From positions 1 to 21,332 of the forward strand of contig JANBQS010000314.1 of the NCBI GenBank assembly GCA_027577415.1: DNA of 21,332 nt, given 5' to 3'. This stretch comes from Coemansia sp. RSA 922. Lineage: Eukaryota; Kickxellomycota; Kickxellomycetes; Kickxellales; Kickxellaceae. This document shows, one piece after another, positions 7,484-16,120 of this stretch; the stretch's first letter is position 1; the number at the start of each line of letters is the position of its first letter. The notes beneath the pieces are model-generated. The model saw only the letters and a program-made list of their open reading frames with translations, did not search any database and had not been told where the DNA came from. Made by a program: the position numbers and the translations under genes.

Positions 7484-7963
7484 ATGACTTTGAAGAGTGC
7501 CAATGGCGGAGTCACCGTATCACAGTTGCAATCTAGTTTTGCCGAGATCCAAGGAGAGCTCAAGCGCGTGCTAGACGGAGTCAACACTGGGCGTATTCTA
7601 GAGAGCTTTGACATCCTGAGTAAAGTGACCGATGCAGTCGTCGATAGCTGTGAGGCACTCGGTCTAGCGTCAGAGCTTCCTGTTGTTGAGACCTTTCAAA
7701 GAGACAACTTTTGGCGAGCACTGAACCACTGCTGGTTAGTTGCCCTACAAAATGTCTCCAAGGCTAAAACTGACGAGGACAGGCTGCGCGAAGAGCATAT
7801 TGTGCACTTGCAGAACTCTGTAGTGCGCTGGGGCGACACATTAGACAAGTTTGGACTGGTTGACTATGAAATGGGGTTCTGGGAGGCAGATATCATGGAC
7901 GCGCTACGCACCATTCTAGAGTCGGTCAAGGAATCAGCCTCTGACGACGTACTCGACGCCTGA
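7484..7963 (+). CDS. Unrecognised 159-aa predicted helical protein
   Basis: I do not recognise the family. I chose the ATG at 7484 (MTLKSANGG) over an in-frame ATG at 7421, whose extra residues come from T-rich leader-like DNA. The product looks all-helical: LQSSFAEIQGELKRVLDGV, ILSKVTDAVVDSCEAL, NFWRALNHCWLVALQNV, and a Trp-rich end (VRWGDTLDKFGLVDYEMGFW, then EADIMDALRTILESVKE) with an acidic tail. No membrane segment or signal peptide. Codon use matches the neighbouring housekeeping genes. It is convergent with the ITPase gene, with 109 bp between stops. Confidence is high that it is coding and low for any role. Confidence 0.75.
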   Translation: MTLKSANGGVTVSQLQSSFAEIQGELKRVLDGVNTGRILESFDILSKVTDAVVDSCEALGLASELPVVETFQRDNFWRALNHCWLVALQNVSKAKTDEDRLREEHIVHLQNSVVRWGDTLDKFGLVDYEMGFWEADIMDALRTILESVKESASDDVLDA

Positions 7964-8072
7964 AAACAACATATAGCGCACACTTTTTGTATTCTAGGAG
8001 GGGTTGCTGCGCATGTACATTGCCGCTCAAAAAAAAAAAATAACATAGACTAGGTTTGCAATATTAGTCGCG

Positions 8073-8633
8073 CTACTGCTGTTCAGACAAGAAAGCCTTT
8101 AGCTTCTCGACGGCCAGGAATCTATGCGAGCACTTGTTCTTCAGCTCATCGGACATCTCCGCGTACGTCTCGTTGTGACCGTCGGGCTGGAAGACAGGGT
8201 TCCAGCCAAAGACCGGTGGTCCGCGTGGCTCAACAATGGTTCCATGGTGGATACCCTCAAACAATATCGGCTCATGGTTTGGCCCCTCACAATAGGCAAC
8301 TGTGCACACTGCGAACCCAGACTTGTCCTCAAATCCATGGAGCATCTTGTACAGCCCCGCGGGCTTGAGTTCTTTGAGGAACCACTTGATGTAGGCGCCA
8401 GGAAGCCCGTTCATGGCGTTGAATCCTAGCCCAACGTCCTCGGTAATAACAGGTCCACCGATAATGGCTGCTGCTTGCCGACACTTGGCGATAGCGACCT
8501 CCTGGGTGGATCCTTGTATCTCCTCTAGATCAACTGGCGTGTTGTGTAGGTCGACTATACCGTGGAGTAGCTCCTGCATTTCGCGTAACTTGTTCACATT
8601 ACCAGTGACAAACGTGAGCTTTCTCAAAGACAT
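8073..8633 (-). CDS. HAM1: Inosine/xanthosine triphosphate pyrophosphatase (HAM1/ITPA family)
   Basis: It hydrolyses non-canonical purine nucleotides (ITP, dITP, XTP) to monophosphates and pyrophosphate, keeping them out of DNA and RNA; acts in the cytosol and possibly the nucleus. The family opening is clear: LTFVTGNVNKLREMQ (TGNxxK, residues 10-15), then VDLEEIQG, TEDVGLGFNAMNGLPGAYIK, FGWNPVFQPDG, TYAEMSDELKN and KCSHRF. Length is 186 aa from the ATG at 8631-8633, normal for the family. A longer frame to 8648 would need a TTG start. Stop TAG at 8073. It shares a 129-bp divergent promoter with the rhodanese gene. Confidence 0.95.
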   Translation of the reverse strand: MSLRKLTFVTGNVNKLREMQELLHGIVDLHNTPVDLEEIQGSTQEVAIAKCRQAAAIIGGPVITEDVGLGFNAMNGLPGAYIKWFLKELKPAGLYKMLHGFEDKSGFAVCTVAYCEGPNHEPILFEGIHHGTIVEPRGPPVFGWNPVFQPDGHNETYAEMSDELKNKCSHRFLAVEKLKAFLSEQQ

Positions 8634-8762
8634 GGTGAGCGAATCCAAATGAAGAAAAATATATAAAGTAATCGATACAAATAAAGTAGTAAACTGAAAT
8701 GAACTTTTCTTCTTCTCTTGTTGAAATTCAATATTTAGTTATCAAAATTTTTTATCTGTAGA
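8634..8762. promoter_or_regulatory. Divergent promoter between ITPase and rhodanese genes
   Basis: 129 bp of A/T-rich DNA. TATATAAAG on the plus strand at 8660-8668 lies 95-103 bp before the rhodanese ATG, matching the TATA-to-ATG distance seen elsewhere in the window. It is only about 30 bp from the ITPase start, so it probably serves the rhodanese gene. Confidence 0.45.
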
Positions 8763-9209
8763 ATGAGACTCACCCCTGCTTATATTGACGCCGACGAACT
8801 GGCCAAGCTGGTACGCAACCCTAAGCAGGTCTCTGGCCGGGACTACATCGTTATTGACTCTCGCGATGCGGATTTTGTTGGTGGACATATTCCTGGTGCC
8901 GAAAACGTACCAGCCCATGATCTCCACTGGCGCGTTCAAGGCCTTATCGACAAGTACCAGCAAACGCCGCTCATCGTGTTCCACTGCGCACAATCGCAAG
9001 TGCGTGGGCCAAAGTCCGCTCGGAGATACCTTGATGCCGTCAATGAACGGTTAGAGACTGCTCCATATGACAGTCCGCTTCACAACCAAGAAGTGAGAGT
9101 GCTAAGAGGTGGATTCAACTTTTGGCACAAGCGCTATTTTATCGCCGACCCAGATCTGATCGAGGGCTATGACCAAAGGCTCTGGGACTCTCAAGACCGT
9201 GAGATGTGA
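8763..9209 (+). CDS. Cdc25-like rhodanese-domain phosphatase / arsenate reductase
   Basis: 148 aa, a single rhodanese/Cdc25-type domain resembling S. cerevisiae Ych1, S. pombe Ibp1 and plant Cdc25/ACR2-like proteins. Visible landmarks: YIDADELAKLV, DYIVIDSRDADFVGGHIPGA (the DxRxxxxxxGHIPGA rhodanese opening), and the catalytic loop FHCAQSQVRGPKSA with His74, nucleophile Cys75 and Arg81 (HCx5R). VLRGGFNFW follows. HCx5R supports protein phosphatase or arsenate reductase activity rather than sulfur transfer. It lacks the N-terminal regulatory region of true mitotic Cdc25, so I would not call it the cell-cycle gene. ATG at 8763; stop TGA. Confidence 0.88.
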   Translation: MRLTPAYIDADELAKLVRNPKQVSGRDYIVIDSRDADFVGGHIPGAENVPAHDLHWRVQGLIDKYQQTPLIVFHCAQSQVRGPKSARRYLDAVNERLETAPYDSPLHNQEVRVLRGGFNFWHKRYFIADPDLIEGYDQRLWDSQDREM

Positions 9210-9333
9210 AACAAAACCCCCATATATTTTCGAATTTAATCTGATAGTTTAATTGTTTGCTCGATTATTATTTTTTTTTAAATATACTTGCTTCGAGTCT
9301 TTATTTTTTTAATTTCTTTATTTAACTAGCATA

Positions 9334-9915
9334 ATGTCTACTACAGCTTCACCTGTCGTAGTTACGCCTGGGCGCCGTTTAGGAGTAGAGCAGGAGTACG
9401 AGGCTGGTACTGGCACATATGTACGGAATGGAGTGATATACTCTTCTATCTTGGGCACCAAAACCATTAGCGGCGATGAAGGGTCAGACGACGCAAAAGC
9501 AACAGTGTCTGTTGAGCGCAGCAACACAAAATTTGCTATTCCCGTTATAGGCAGCGATATTCTTGGCCGCGTAGTCCGTATGAACCCACGCGCAGCCTCA
9601 GTGGCAATCATGATGGTTGGATCCACGCCATGCCAAGAGGACTTTCAGGGCGTAGTCAGAGTTCAAGACATTAGAGCCACAGAAAAGGACCTTGTGCAGA
9701 TGATCGAGTCGTTTAGACCTGGAGACATTATCAGAGCCGAGGTTATTTCTCTGGGAGATCAAAGATCGTATTATTTGGCCACAGTCAAGAACGAGCATGG
9801 CGTGGTATTCGCACAGAGCACTGATGGTAACTCTATGGTCCCTATCTCATGGGAGGAAATGCAAGATCCAAAGACGTTAGTAGTCGAGAGGCGGAAATGT
9901 GCAAAGACTTTCTGA
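9334..9915 (+). CDS. CSL4: Exosome complex subunit Csl4
   Basis: 193 aa. Csl4 is an S1-domain cap subunit of the RNA exosome, needed for 3'-5' RNA processing and decay in nucleus and cytoplasm. The N-terminal domain shows VTPGRRLG and GTGTYVRNGVIYSSILGTK; the middle is an S1-like barrel (DILGRVVRMNPRAASVAIMM, then FRPGDIIRAEVISLGD, YYLATVKNEHGVVFA); the C-terminus has MVPISWEEMQDPKT and ERRKCAKTF, where many homologues read CPxTxxxExRKVAK. Here the usual Cys before the Pro is Asp, so the C-terminal zinc-ribbon-like part is reduced. ATG at 9334, stop TGA. CATATATTTT at about 9220 is a possible TATA element. Confidence 0.93.
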   Translation: MSTTASPVVVTPGRRLGVEQEYEAGTGTYVRNGVIYSSILGTKTISGDEGSDDAKATVSVERSNTKFAIPVIGSDILGRVVRMNPRAASVAIMMVGSTPCQEDFQGVVRVQDIRATEKDLVQMIESFRPGDIIRAEVISLGDQRSYYLATVKNEHGVVFAQSTDGNSMVPISWEEMQDPKTLVVERRKCAKTF

Positions 9916-9935
9916 GCACTATTTAGTAGTAGAAA

Positions 9936-9949
9936 ATTATTTAAATAAT
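9936..9949. promoter_or_regulatory. A/T palindrome upstream of the cis-prenyltransferase gene
   Basis: ATTATTTAAATAAT is a perfect 14-bp palindrome in the 65-bp gap after Csl4. It may serve as a TATA-like element for the downstream gene; its distance fits the ATG at 10059 better than that at 9981. Confidence 0.3.
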
Positions 9950-9980
9950 CACAGATCTTGATCAGGATAGAGACTAATCA

Positions 9981-11036
9981 ATGCCTCAACTGCCTGTGCT
10001 TTACTGCACAGGCACTCTTTGTTGTCTTCTTATTATTATTATTATTTATAAATTGGAGATGCTCCAATCGTGGTACGCCTATGCTGGACTCACAGCACTG
10101 ATACTAGCCTACATAGTTGGCAACGGCGTCTATGGTCAACAGTTATCTCTTCCACTAAAGAAGCAGTGTGCAGACGTGTGCGTCTACGCACAAGGCAGGA
10201 TGCGCTTACTAGCAGTTCGTGTCTTGCGGCAAGGACCGATACCACAACACGTAGGGTTCATCATGGACGGTAACCGGCGGTATGCCAAAAAATCACACAT
10301 GGAGACACCCAGCAGAGGGCACTTGGCGGGATTCACCAAGCTCACCAAAGTACTAGAGTGGTGCAACGACCTGGGGATAAAGCACGTCAGTGTGTTTGCC
10401 TTTGCCATCAACAACTTTAATCGGTCGACTGAAGAAGTAGGCGCACTGATGGGTATCGCCAGAGACAAGCTACGGGACTTGGCCGAAAACAGCGAACTAG
10501 TAAACAAATACGGCGTACGCATTCGGGTAGTTGGATTCCGTGACCTGCTGCCCGCCGATGTACGAGAGTCGATAGAGTATGCTGAGGAGAAGACGAGAGG
10601 AAACTTGGGGATGACTTTGAACGTTTGCTGTCCTTATTCGGCGACTGACGAAATATCTACGGCGATACGGCGACTAGTCGAGGATGTTGAAAATGGCCTG
10701 TTGTCGGCGGCAGATATTACCGAGTCTGCGTTGGAAAAGCGGCTGCAAATTCCGGGTCCTGATTTAGATATTTTGGTGCGTACCTCGGGTCAGATCAGAT
10801 TTAGCAACTTTATGCTGTGGCAGTCAGCCAAGATGGCATATATCCAGTTTGTCGACGCATACTGGCCCGAGTTTTCTTTCTATCATATGGCAAGAATCTT
10901 GGTATCATGGCAGCTGGCATCCAGAGACATTGAGAGGCGAAAGCTGGCTGGAAGAGTTCATAACAGCTTGGCTTCTAGCGAGCAACTTCGAAACTCTGAA
11001 TCAAGTAGCGATACTTGCTGTGGTGACAGGATTTGA
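9981..11036 (+). CDS. Cis-prenyltransferase, dehydrodolichyl diphosphate synthase type (Rer2/Srt1/DHDDS)
   Basis: It elongates farnesyl diphosphate with isopentenyl units in cis to make the dolichol precursor for ER protein glycosylation. The UPP-synthase motifs are present: HVGFIMDGNRRYAKK (catalytic Asp at residue 96), GHLAGFTKLTKVLEWCNDLG, VSVFAFAINNFNR, then ILVRTSGQIRFSNFMLWQS (RTSG 267-270) and WPEF. The N-terminus is hydrophobic (residues 12-23 and 32-46), fitting ER membrane association. Whole frame 351 aa. A second in-frame ATG at 10059 gives 325 aa; it avoids a hairpin and a TTATTATT leader-like stretch and sits about 115 bp from an A/T palindrome at 9936-9949, so it may be the true start. 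The 3' end is 94 bp from the convergent cysteine dioxygenase stop. Confidence 0.93.
   Translation: MPQLPVLYCTGTLCCLLIIIIIYKLEMLQSWYAYAGLTALILAYIVGNGVYGQQLSLPLKKQCADVCVYAQGRMRLLAVRVLRQGPIPQHVGFIMDGNRRYAKKSHMETPSRGHLAGFTKLTKVLEWCNDLGIKHVSVFAFAINNFNRSTEEVGALMGIARDKLRDLAENSELVNKYGVRIRVVGFRDLLPADVRESIEYAEEKTRGNLGMTLNVCCPYSATDEISTAIRRLVEDVENGLLSAADITESALEKRLQIPGPDLDILVRTSGQIRFSNFMLWQSAKMAYIQFVDAYWPEFSFYHMARILVSWQLASRDIERRKLAGRVHNSLASSEQLRNSESSSDTCCGDRI
9991..10014 (+). promoter_or_regulatory. Perfect 9-bp hairpin at the 5' end of the cis-prenyltransferase frame
   Basis: TGCCTGTGC and GCACAGGCA flank a 6-base loop. It begins 10 bases after the first ATG and ends before the second in-frame ATG at 10059. 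It could sit in the mRNA leader and affect start choice. Confidence 0.45.
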
Positions 11037-11130
11037 TTATTTTTTTTTTTTTTTGCGTTTATATTTTGTAGAAAGAAAGAATGAAAATGACTGTTGATAA
11101 AGAAGAAGAAAAAAATTACAATGAAAAATG

Positions 11131-11802
11131 TCAAGTGGATGTGATGGCAGGACCGTGTGGCATAGCCATCGTTGGATCTGTAGTGAAACCAGCCGAGCAG
11201 GCGTAGTTCTGGCTAGAAGAAGCCATGAGGTTAGTCAATTTCTGAGCGGTACATGTAGACTGAACGGCAGCGCCCGTAGACTCGTCAAAAGTCTTACACA
11301 TATTATACGGTGGCGAATACAAATGCAAAGAAACAGCTCTGGTAGACAAGGACGGATTGCCAATACGATGCAAGCCGATTTTATCATGCATATATGCGAC
11401 GCTATTAGTTCTCAACGGCGCCGTACGCCTCAGCTCCAATGAACCATCGCGTGGCCAAGCATAAAGCTGCTCGTCTAGTTCTCCGGCTAGGAGTTTCATC
11501 ATGCAGTGGCTGCCAGCATGGTCGTGGATAGGGCTGCTTTGGCCTTCGCCCCAGACTAGGATGAGGAGGTTGTATTTGCCGTTACCATCGTCAACGAGAT
11601 TGCGGGTGTAACGGCTGCCCTCATGGTAGATGGCGTGTTGGACCCAGTCGTCGCTTTGTGATACATATGAATGCATTAGTTGCTTGACTTGACGCACTGT
11701 ACACAGGTCTTCGCCAAGACCACTGTCTCCCATTGCTTCGTTAAGAGACGATACTAGGTCTTGCATGGTCTTGACTGGTAGCATGGATTCGGCGGTAGGC
11801 AT
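11131..11802 (-). CDS. Cysteine dioxygenase
   Basis: 223 aa from ATG at 11800-11802; stop TGA at 11131. A non-heme iron cupin enzyme that oxidises cysteine to cysteine sulfinate with O2, controlling cysteine level in the cytosol. The cupin box reads SSPIHDHAGSHCMMKLLAGEL: iron ligands His93 and His95, plus Cys100, the residue that in mammalian enzymes forms a thioether cross-link with Tyr (here Tyr162 in SLHLYSPPY). The third iron ligand is His145 in KIGLHRIGNPS, and Arg63 (SRYTRNLVD) matches the substrate carboxylate binder. All key residues are present. The Ser/Thr-rich tail of about 45 residues beyond the core is longer than in mammals. A TATA-like box lies about 140 bp upstream. Confidence 0.95.
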   Translation of the reverse strand: MPTAESMLPVKTMQDLVSSLNEAMGDSGLGEDLCTVRQVKQLMHSYVSQSDDWVQHAIYHEGSRYTRNLVDDGNGKYNLLILVWGEGQSSPIHDHAGSHCMMKLLAGELDEQLYAWPRDGSLELRRTAPLRTNSVAYMHDKIGLHRIGNPSLSTRAVSLHLYSPPYNMCKTFDESTGAAVQSTCTAQKLTNLMASSSQNYACSAGFTTDPTMAMPHGPAITST

Positions 11803-11939
11803 CGTTGATGATTAGCTTGGATATTGGCAGAAAGTAAAAAAAAAGAGTGAGAGAGAAAAAAAAGGAAAGGAAAGGAAAAATGCCGGAAAAAATATATTGT
11901 TGTGGAACGAAAGTGTTTTCTAGAGACATTTTGCTTGCT

Positions 11940-11948
11940 CTTTTTATA
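11940..11948 (-). promoter_or_regulatory. TATA-like box of the cysteine dioxygenase gene
   Basis: The minus strand reads TATAAAAAG, 138-146 bp before the ATG at 11802. Confidence 0.4.
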
Positions 11949-12167
11949 AGCTTGGCCTGGGGACTTACCACACACAGTCGTCCAAAAAGGAGCGACTGAG
12001 AGAGATGCGCATTCAAGAAACACTCTCTATCATATTGCACTGGGCCAAGAGTGATATCAATAGAAAGCGCACATCCATTTATTTTTTGGCGTGTGAGAAA
12101 AGATAGCTTTTGTTTATCACACTCTTACAAAAGTAGGCAACACGGACACCATCAGTTGGATAGGGGT

Positions 12168-12180
12168 GCCCCTCAGGGGC
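12168..12180. promoter_or_regulatory. Palindromic paired CCCCT/AGGGG site
   Basis: GCCCCT-C-AGGGGC. CCCCT/AGGGG is the core of the stress response element bound by Msn2/Msn4-type C2H2 zinc fingers in yeasts; two cores head to head are visible here. It lies 366 bp upstream of the cysteine dioxygenase ATG. Use in this organism is inference. Confidence 0.3.
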
Positions 12181-12505
12181 TCCTGACTGCAATTGATCTG
12201 CACGTCGTGCCTCCTTTCCCCTTTTTTTCATTGTCTCGGAGCGTACAGATGACAGAAAAGAAGGCACAGATTTTCGTTCTGGTGACACATCATTTTTTGA
12301 AAAGAAAGAGAAGGGGATTTTTTGGTGGAGACCGCCTCTCTTTCTGTCCATAGAATTTGTTTTGTTTGCAGAAAGTATCTATACAAAGAAATGAGGCTAC
12401 TAGCTCTCACGCCCACAGACAAGTGGCAAAGGAAAAGTTGATCACATAGGATAAAGCCACTTGTATCACGGTGACGTAAAATTTTATTATTAATTTCTAC
12501 TTTGA

Positions 12506-15500
12506 CTATTTGCACACACCTTCCACGATACCAGCAGCCGCCTCGGGGTCAAACTCCACATCAGCCTTGACATTGCACTTGGCGTCAATCCACACACCAT
12601 CTGTGATGATCTGGATAGTGCCAGCTCCCCAGGTCCTCACATTCTGATGCAGCTCATCGCAAAGATTATTGTTATCCCTCGGCACCCATACAACAGATTC
12701 GGGTTTAGCGCGCAGAGCAGGATTCGAGAATGCCTCAGCCAAGGCATTATCGCCGGCATCAGCTTCTAGTCTGTCGCTCGCCATATCAAAGCGACTCCGT
12801 CTCTTAGCCATCGACGAGGCCGAAGGAGCCATGCTGCGCCGTTGCCGGAGTTCCGTAGCCGAAGTATAAGAGTGGATGCTGAGCGAGTTATCGCCCGCCG
12901 CATGGTCGCCAGGAGCAAGCAAATTGGCCGGTGGCATAGGCATTTGTTGCGTGGCGTTGGCAGAGTCGATAGAAAGCACGTTGGTATTTTGGCTCGACCG
13001 CCTTGCGCTGATACCCAGTGCGTTGTCGTCGTTGTAGTGGTGAGCGGTAGGCATTGGCAGGAATCCATCAGTAGTTTGCACATTCAGCACAGGTGGAGGG
13101 CTTTCGTCAGACATAATGGCTTCTTCTTCATCGGCAATATCTGTCTTTTCTTGTCCGGGCTTTGGGCTGATGAACCGCCTGGGGTCGAGTAGGCTAGGGA
13201 CTTTGTGCAAAACATAGTCGATCAGTTTCTTGGGTACCAACGATCCATATGCAGCGTAGAAGCCCAGTCTGGCCTTGTGTTCAGCCGTCAAAACCGAGGC
13301 TGTCTCCAACGAGTCGCTGCTCAAGTCGCCGTCGCCCATGACATCAGGGAACATCGTGGCAATCTTGGGGTTAGCCTCAATATCGGCCGCGCCACGCACA
13401 GGCATATAGTTGATGATAGGCAAATACGCGTCGTTGATGTACAAATGGGCAGCCACAGTGAGCAGCAGAGTAAGCCCAGTGAATACCACTCGCACGATGC
13501 CATTCGCATTGACCTTTTCGGCGATCTTTGCCACCATCATAAGCAACATATAAACCTCGGAGATGTACACGCCGACCATAATCTGCTGAATCGCTTTGGG
13601 GAACGACAGACCGCCAGTGACCCAGTTGGCATCGTTGTAAACGTATAGGAACTGGTAGCGGTACACCAGGTAGAACAGACCGAAATACGCGGCGACAAAG
13701 CAGTTGACGAGTGGCGAGATAAACGAGTACGAGAATCCCATGAGGAATATCAGCGAGTGCACAGGGATACTGGTACCCCAGTCAAACTCAGCAGGCTTCT
13801 CGGCATTGGAGATGGCTCGCGGGGTCTTTGCGAATAGCAGCGGCAACACGTAGCGTAGTACCAAACGCGCAATCTGTAGAATCTCTTTGGCCGCGCCGGT
13901 AAACGCCAACAGCAGCACGTAGACAAGAACTGGCGTCGCTGACTTTGGAACGTTGACGGGAATCAGCTTCAGGATCGACGCCGGGTTCTTGGCCGTTTCG
14001 GTGGCAACAGTCAGAATAGCCGTCGAGAAGATCATAACCAGGTAGACGTTCCAAACTTGGAAAAAGAAGAACCTGTGAAGCAAACGCAAGTTAACCTCGC
14101 TGACACGCGGAATACCCTCAAGCCGCAAAAGCAGACGAAGGATCATAGGCAAGACCGCCATAAGGACAGCGAGGACCACGGCAGGGACGATACCCGAAAA
14201 CAAACCAAACCACTTGCTGTCTACCATGCCGGACAGAGCCGGGATCTTCTTCAAGTTATCGATGCTGATCAAACTGACCAGCGCCGTAGTGAGAATAGTC
14301 CACACGATGACCAGGCCGATAGTCGCGGCAAACGAAAGGTACCCGCGAATACGACGGTCATACGGGTTCATATTCAAGTTGCTCCAGATAATGTCTTCGG
14401 GGTTGATGTCGAGCGAGACAGAGTTCATCGAGAATGGCTTGTAGTCCAACACGGTCTGTGCTGCCATATGCGCGGCCATCTGCTTACGGAAGAGAACAAA
14501 GGCCGAGGACTGCCGCTTGAACTGCTCCTTGTCACCGCTCATTTCGCAGATCTTTTGGTTCAGCGAGGCGATCTGCGTCGAATAGTACTCAAAGGCGTCG
14601 AGCTTGGGACCCTTGAAGGGGATCTTGCTGGTACGTGTCATGGGGTGCTTGGGCGCCACATAGGCAACACCCTTCTTGACAGACTTTGCGTGGGCCTGCT
14701 CGCACTTGACAGCATACGTGGTCAGGGCCTTTTCAAGGCTACCAACAAACGCGTTACGATCCTCAACGACCTTTTCCAGCTTTGAGCAATTCCGGTTGAC
14801 GATGATCTGACGCACACCGCCAGGGAACATGTTGAACATCGACGAGAGCTTGGTATCGCTGTCCATGAGTGCGGATGGCAGCGTGGAGACCAAAACGGTA
14901 GAGGCACCGACCTTTGACGAATGCCTAGGGTTAGTCAACCACCAGATACGCAGGCGCGTGTAGACCTTGAGCTCGCCAAAGATGGTACGCATGACCCAGA
15001 TGACAAAGATAATGAAGAACACAATGTGTACCCACAGCTTGCCGCTCTCGGCCGGAACATTGGCCATAGTCAGTCTGTCTATACCAGTTGCGGTGCCACC
15101 GCCGGTGATGTTGGCTGGCAGAATCGTTATAACCGAGAGAACGCTCAGTACAAAGAAGATGATGAACATCGTGCGCATAAGACGCAAAAACATGTACGTA
15201 TCAAGCCCGACTCGCGCAATGATCTCCTCGTCGCGAACCCTAAAAATGGCTGAGAGCCATGCTAGCGGACCATTGCTCACAGCCGACGAGCGCTTTCTAC
15301 AACGGGAGGGAAGCAAGCAGGTTTAGCAATAACTTTGATTGGCCATTGTCATACAAAGCCCCTTAGGCAAACAAACAAACTCGTGTGACACATCTAAACT
15401 ATGATGTGAAGCGGATTCCTTACTCTTTACTGACGGCATAGGTCCGAGGTGCGTACACGCGCTTGAATCGAGGGCGAAGGATGCAGAAAGCGACAAAGAT

Positions 15501-15611
15501 GACCGCCGCAACGACAAGGTTAAAGACGAGCGACGAGACAAACGTCGGAACCGAGTTGTCGGTCGTATCGGTATCGCTACTACTGCTACTACTACTGCTG
15601 CTATCCGCCAT
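12506..15611 (-). CDS. CSC1/OSCA/TMEM63-family calcium-permeable channel (DUF221), two exons
   Basis: The family forms osmosensitive, mechanically gated cation channels in plasma or internal membranes. Exon 1 is 15424-15611 (ATG at 15609-15611) and exon 2 is 12506-15296; joined they give 992 aa. Exon 1 encodes a poly-Ser start, the first membrane segment (about residues 21-45) and ILRPRFKRVYAPRTYAVSKE, the conserved RSN1_TM edge. Exon 2 continues with KRSSAVSNGPLAWLSAIFRV, RDEEIIARVGLDTYMFLR, two more membrane segments (about 99-126 and 150-169), a long cytosolic domain with SAFVLFRKQMAAHMAAQ and NPEDIIWSNL (about residue 360), the seven-helix channel region (about 375-740), a long polar Ser-rich linker, and a PHM7_ext-like end (VVWVPRDNNNLCDELHQN, about 925-975). 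All family parts are present; the linker is long. Stop TAG. Confidence 0.93.
15297..15423 (-). other. 127-nt intron in the CSC1-like gene
   Basis: It starts GTAAGG (from 15423), has TGCTAAAC as a branch-like site about 30 nt before the end (15321-15328), and ends TTGTAG at 15297. Joining splits codon 63 as GA|A and restores one frame across the conserved AVSKE-KRSS region. Without it the channel would lack its first membrane segment and an ATG at the start. Confidence 0.88.
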
Positions 15612-16120
15612 TTCGATAGTTGCTCAAAAAATAGAGCTTGCTGAATTCAACTGTAACGGGCGGGCGGGTGAATAAAAAAAGGAGGAAAAAATAAAGCGCG
15701 CGTGTGTGCCGAGAGGGCGGTTAACAAAATAAAGCGAGACGAGACTGGAGAAGAGAAGAGAAGAAAAAGCTTGCAAAAAACACAATACAGATACAACGAA
15801 AAGGAAAAGAAGAAATCGAAGTATTCTTCGCCGATCTTGTGCGTTTTTCTATGTGCGAAGGTGCATGCGACTAGAGTTTTTCCTTTCTGGAAGAGCCCAA
15901 AAATAGTTCGTCTTTTGGGGGTGCAAGCAATCGGTGGTTGGTGCCACCAAAAATAAAACAAGTAAAAATGTCGTCATAGATTATTCTTTTCTCATCGTCC
16001 AGGGACGACCCCGTGTCACACAGAAGCGTGGTTGGCTGATTCAGATCATTAATGGCAATATGTCATGTGTAAAAGGGTGAAATTGATTAATGGTATGTTG
16101 ACAAATAGAGGCTAAAATAA
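15612..16120. other. Upstream region of the CSC1-like gene and 3' region of MET6
   Basis: No gene seen. The half next to CSC1 is purine-rich on the plus strand, with a GGGCGGGCGGG run at about 15659-15668. No clear TATA element was found. The remainder is A/T-rich 3' flank of the methionine synthase gene. Confidence 0.5.

Larger units (their letters stand above)
11803..12505. other. Upstream region of cysteine dioxygenase and 3' region of the CSC1-like gene
   Basis: No gene seen. It holds a purine-rich leader (GGAAA repeats at about 11860-11880), the TATA-like box at 11940-11948 and the palindrome GCCCCTCAGGGGC at 12168-12180. The last 100 bp are A/T-rich and belong to the CSC1-like 3' end. 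Open frames here overlap low-complexity DNA and look like chance. Confidence 0.5.

Noticed and set aside
8634..8648. Five-codon N-terminal extension of the ITPase
   Set aside because: It would need a TTG start; the ATG at 8633 gives the normal family N-terminus. The same reasoning set the starts at 655, 1490, 2150 and 20132.
14057..14785. Plus-strand 242-codon frame inside the CSC1-like gene
   Set aside because: It is antisense to a conserved coding region and its charged, low-complexity product shows no family features.
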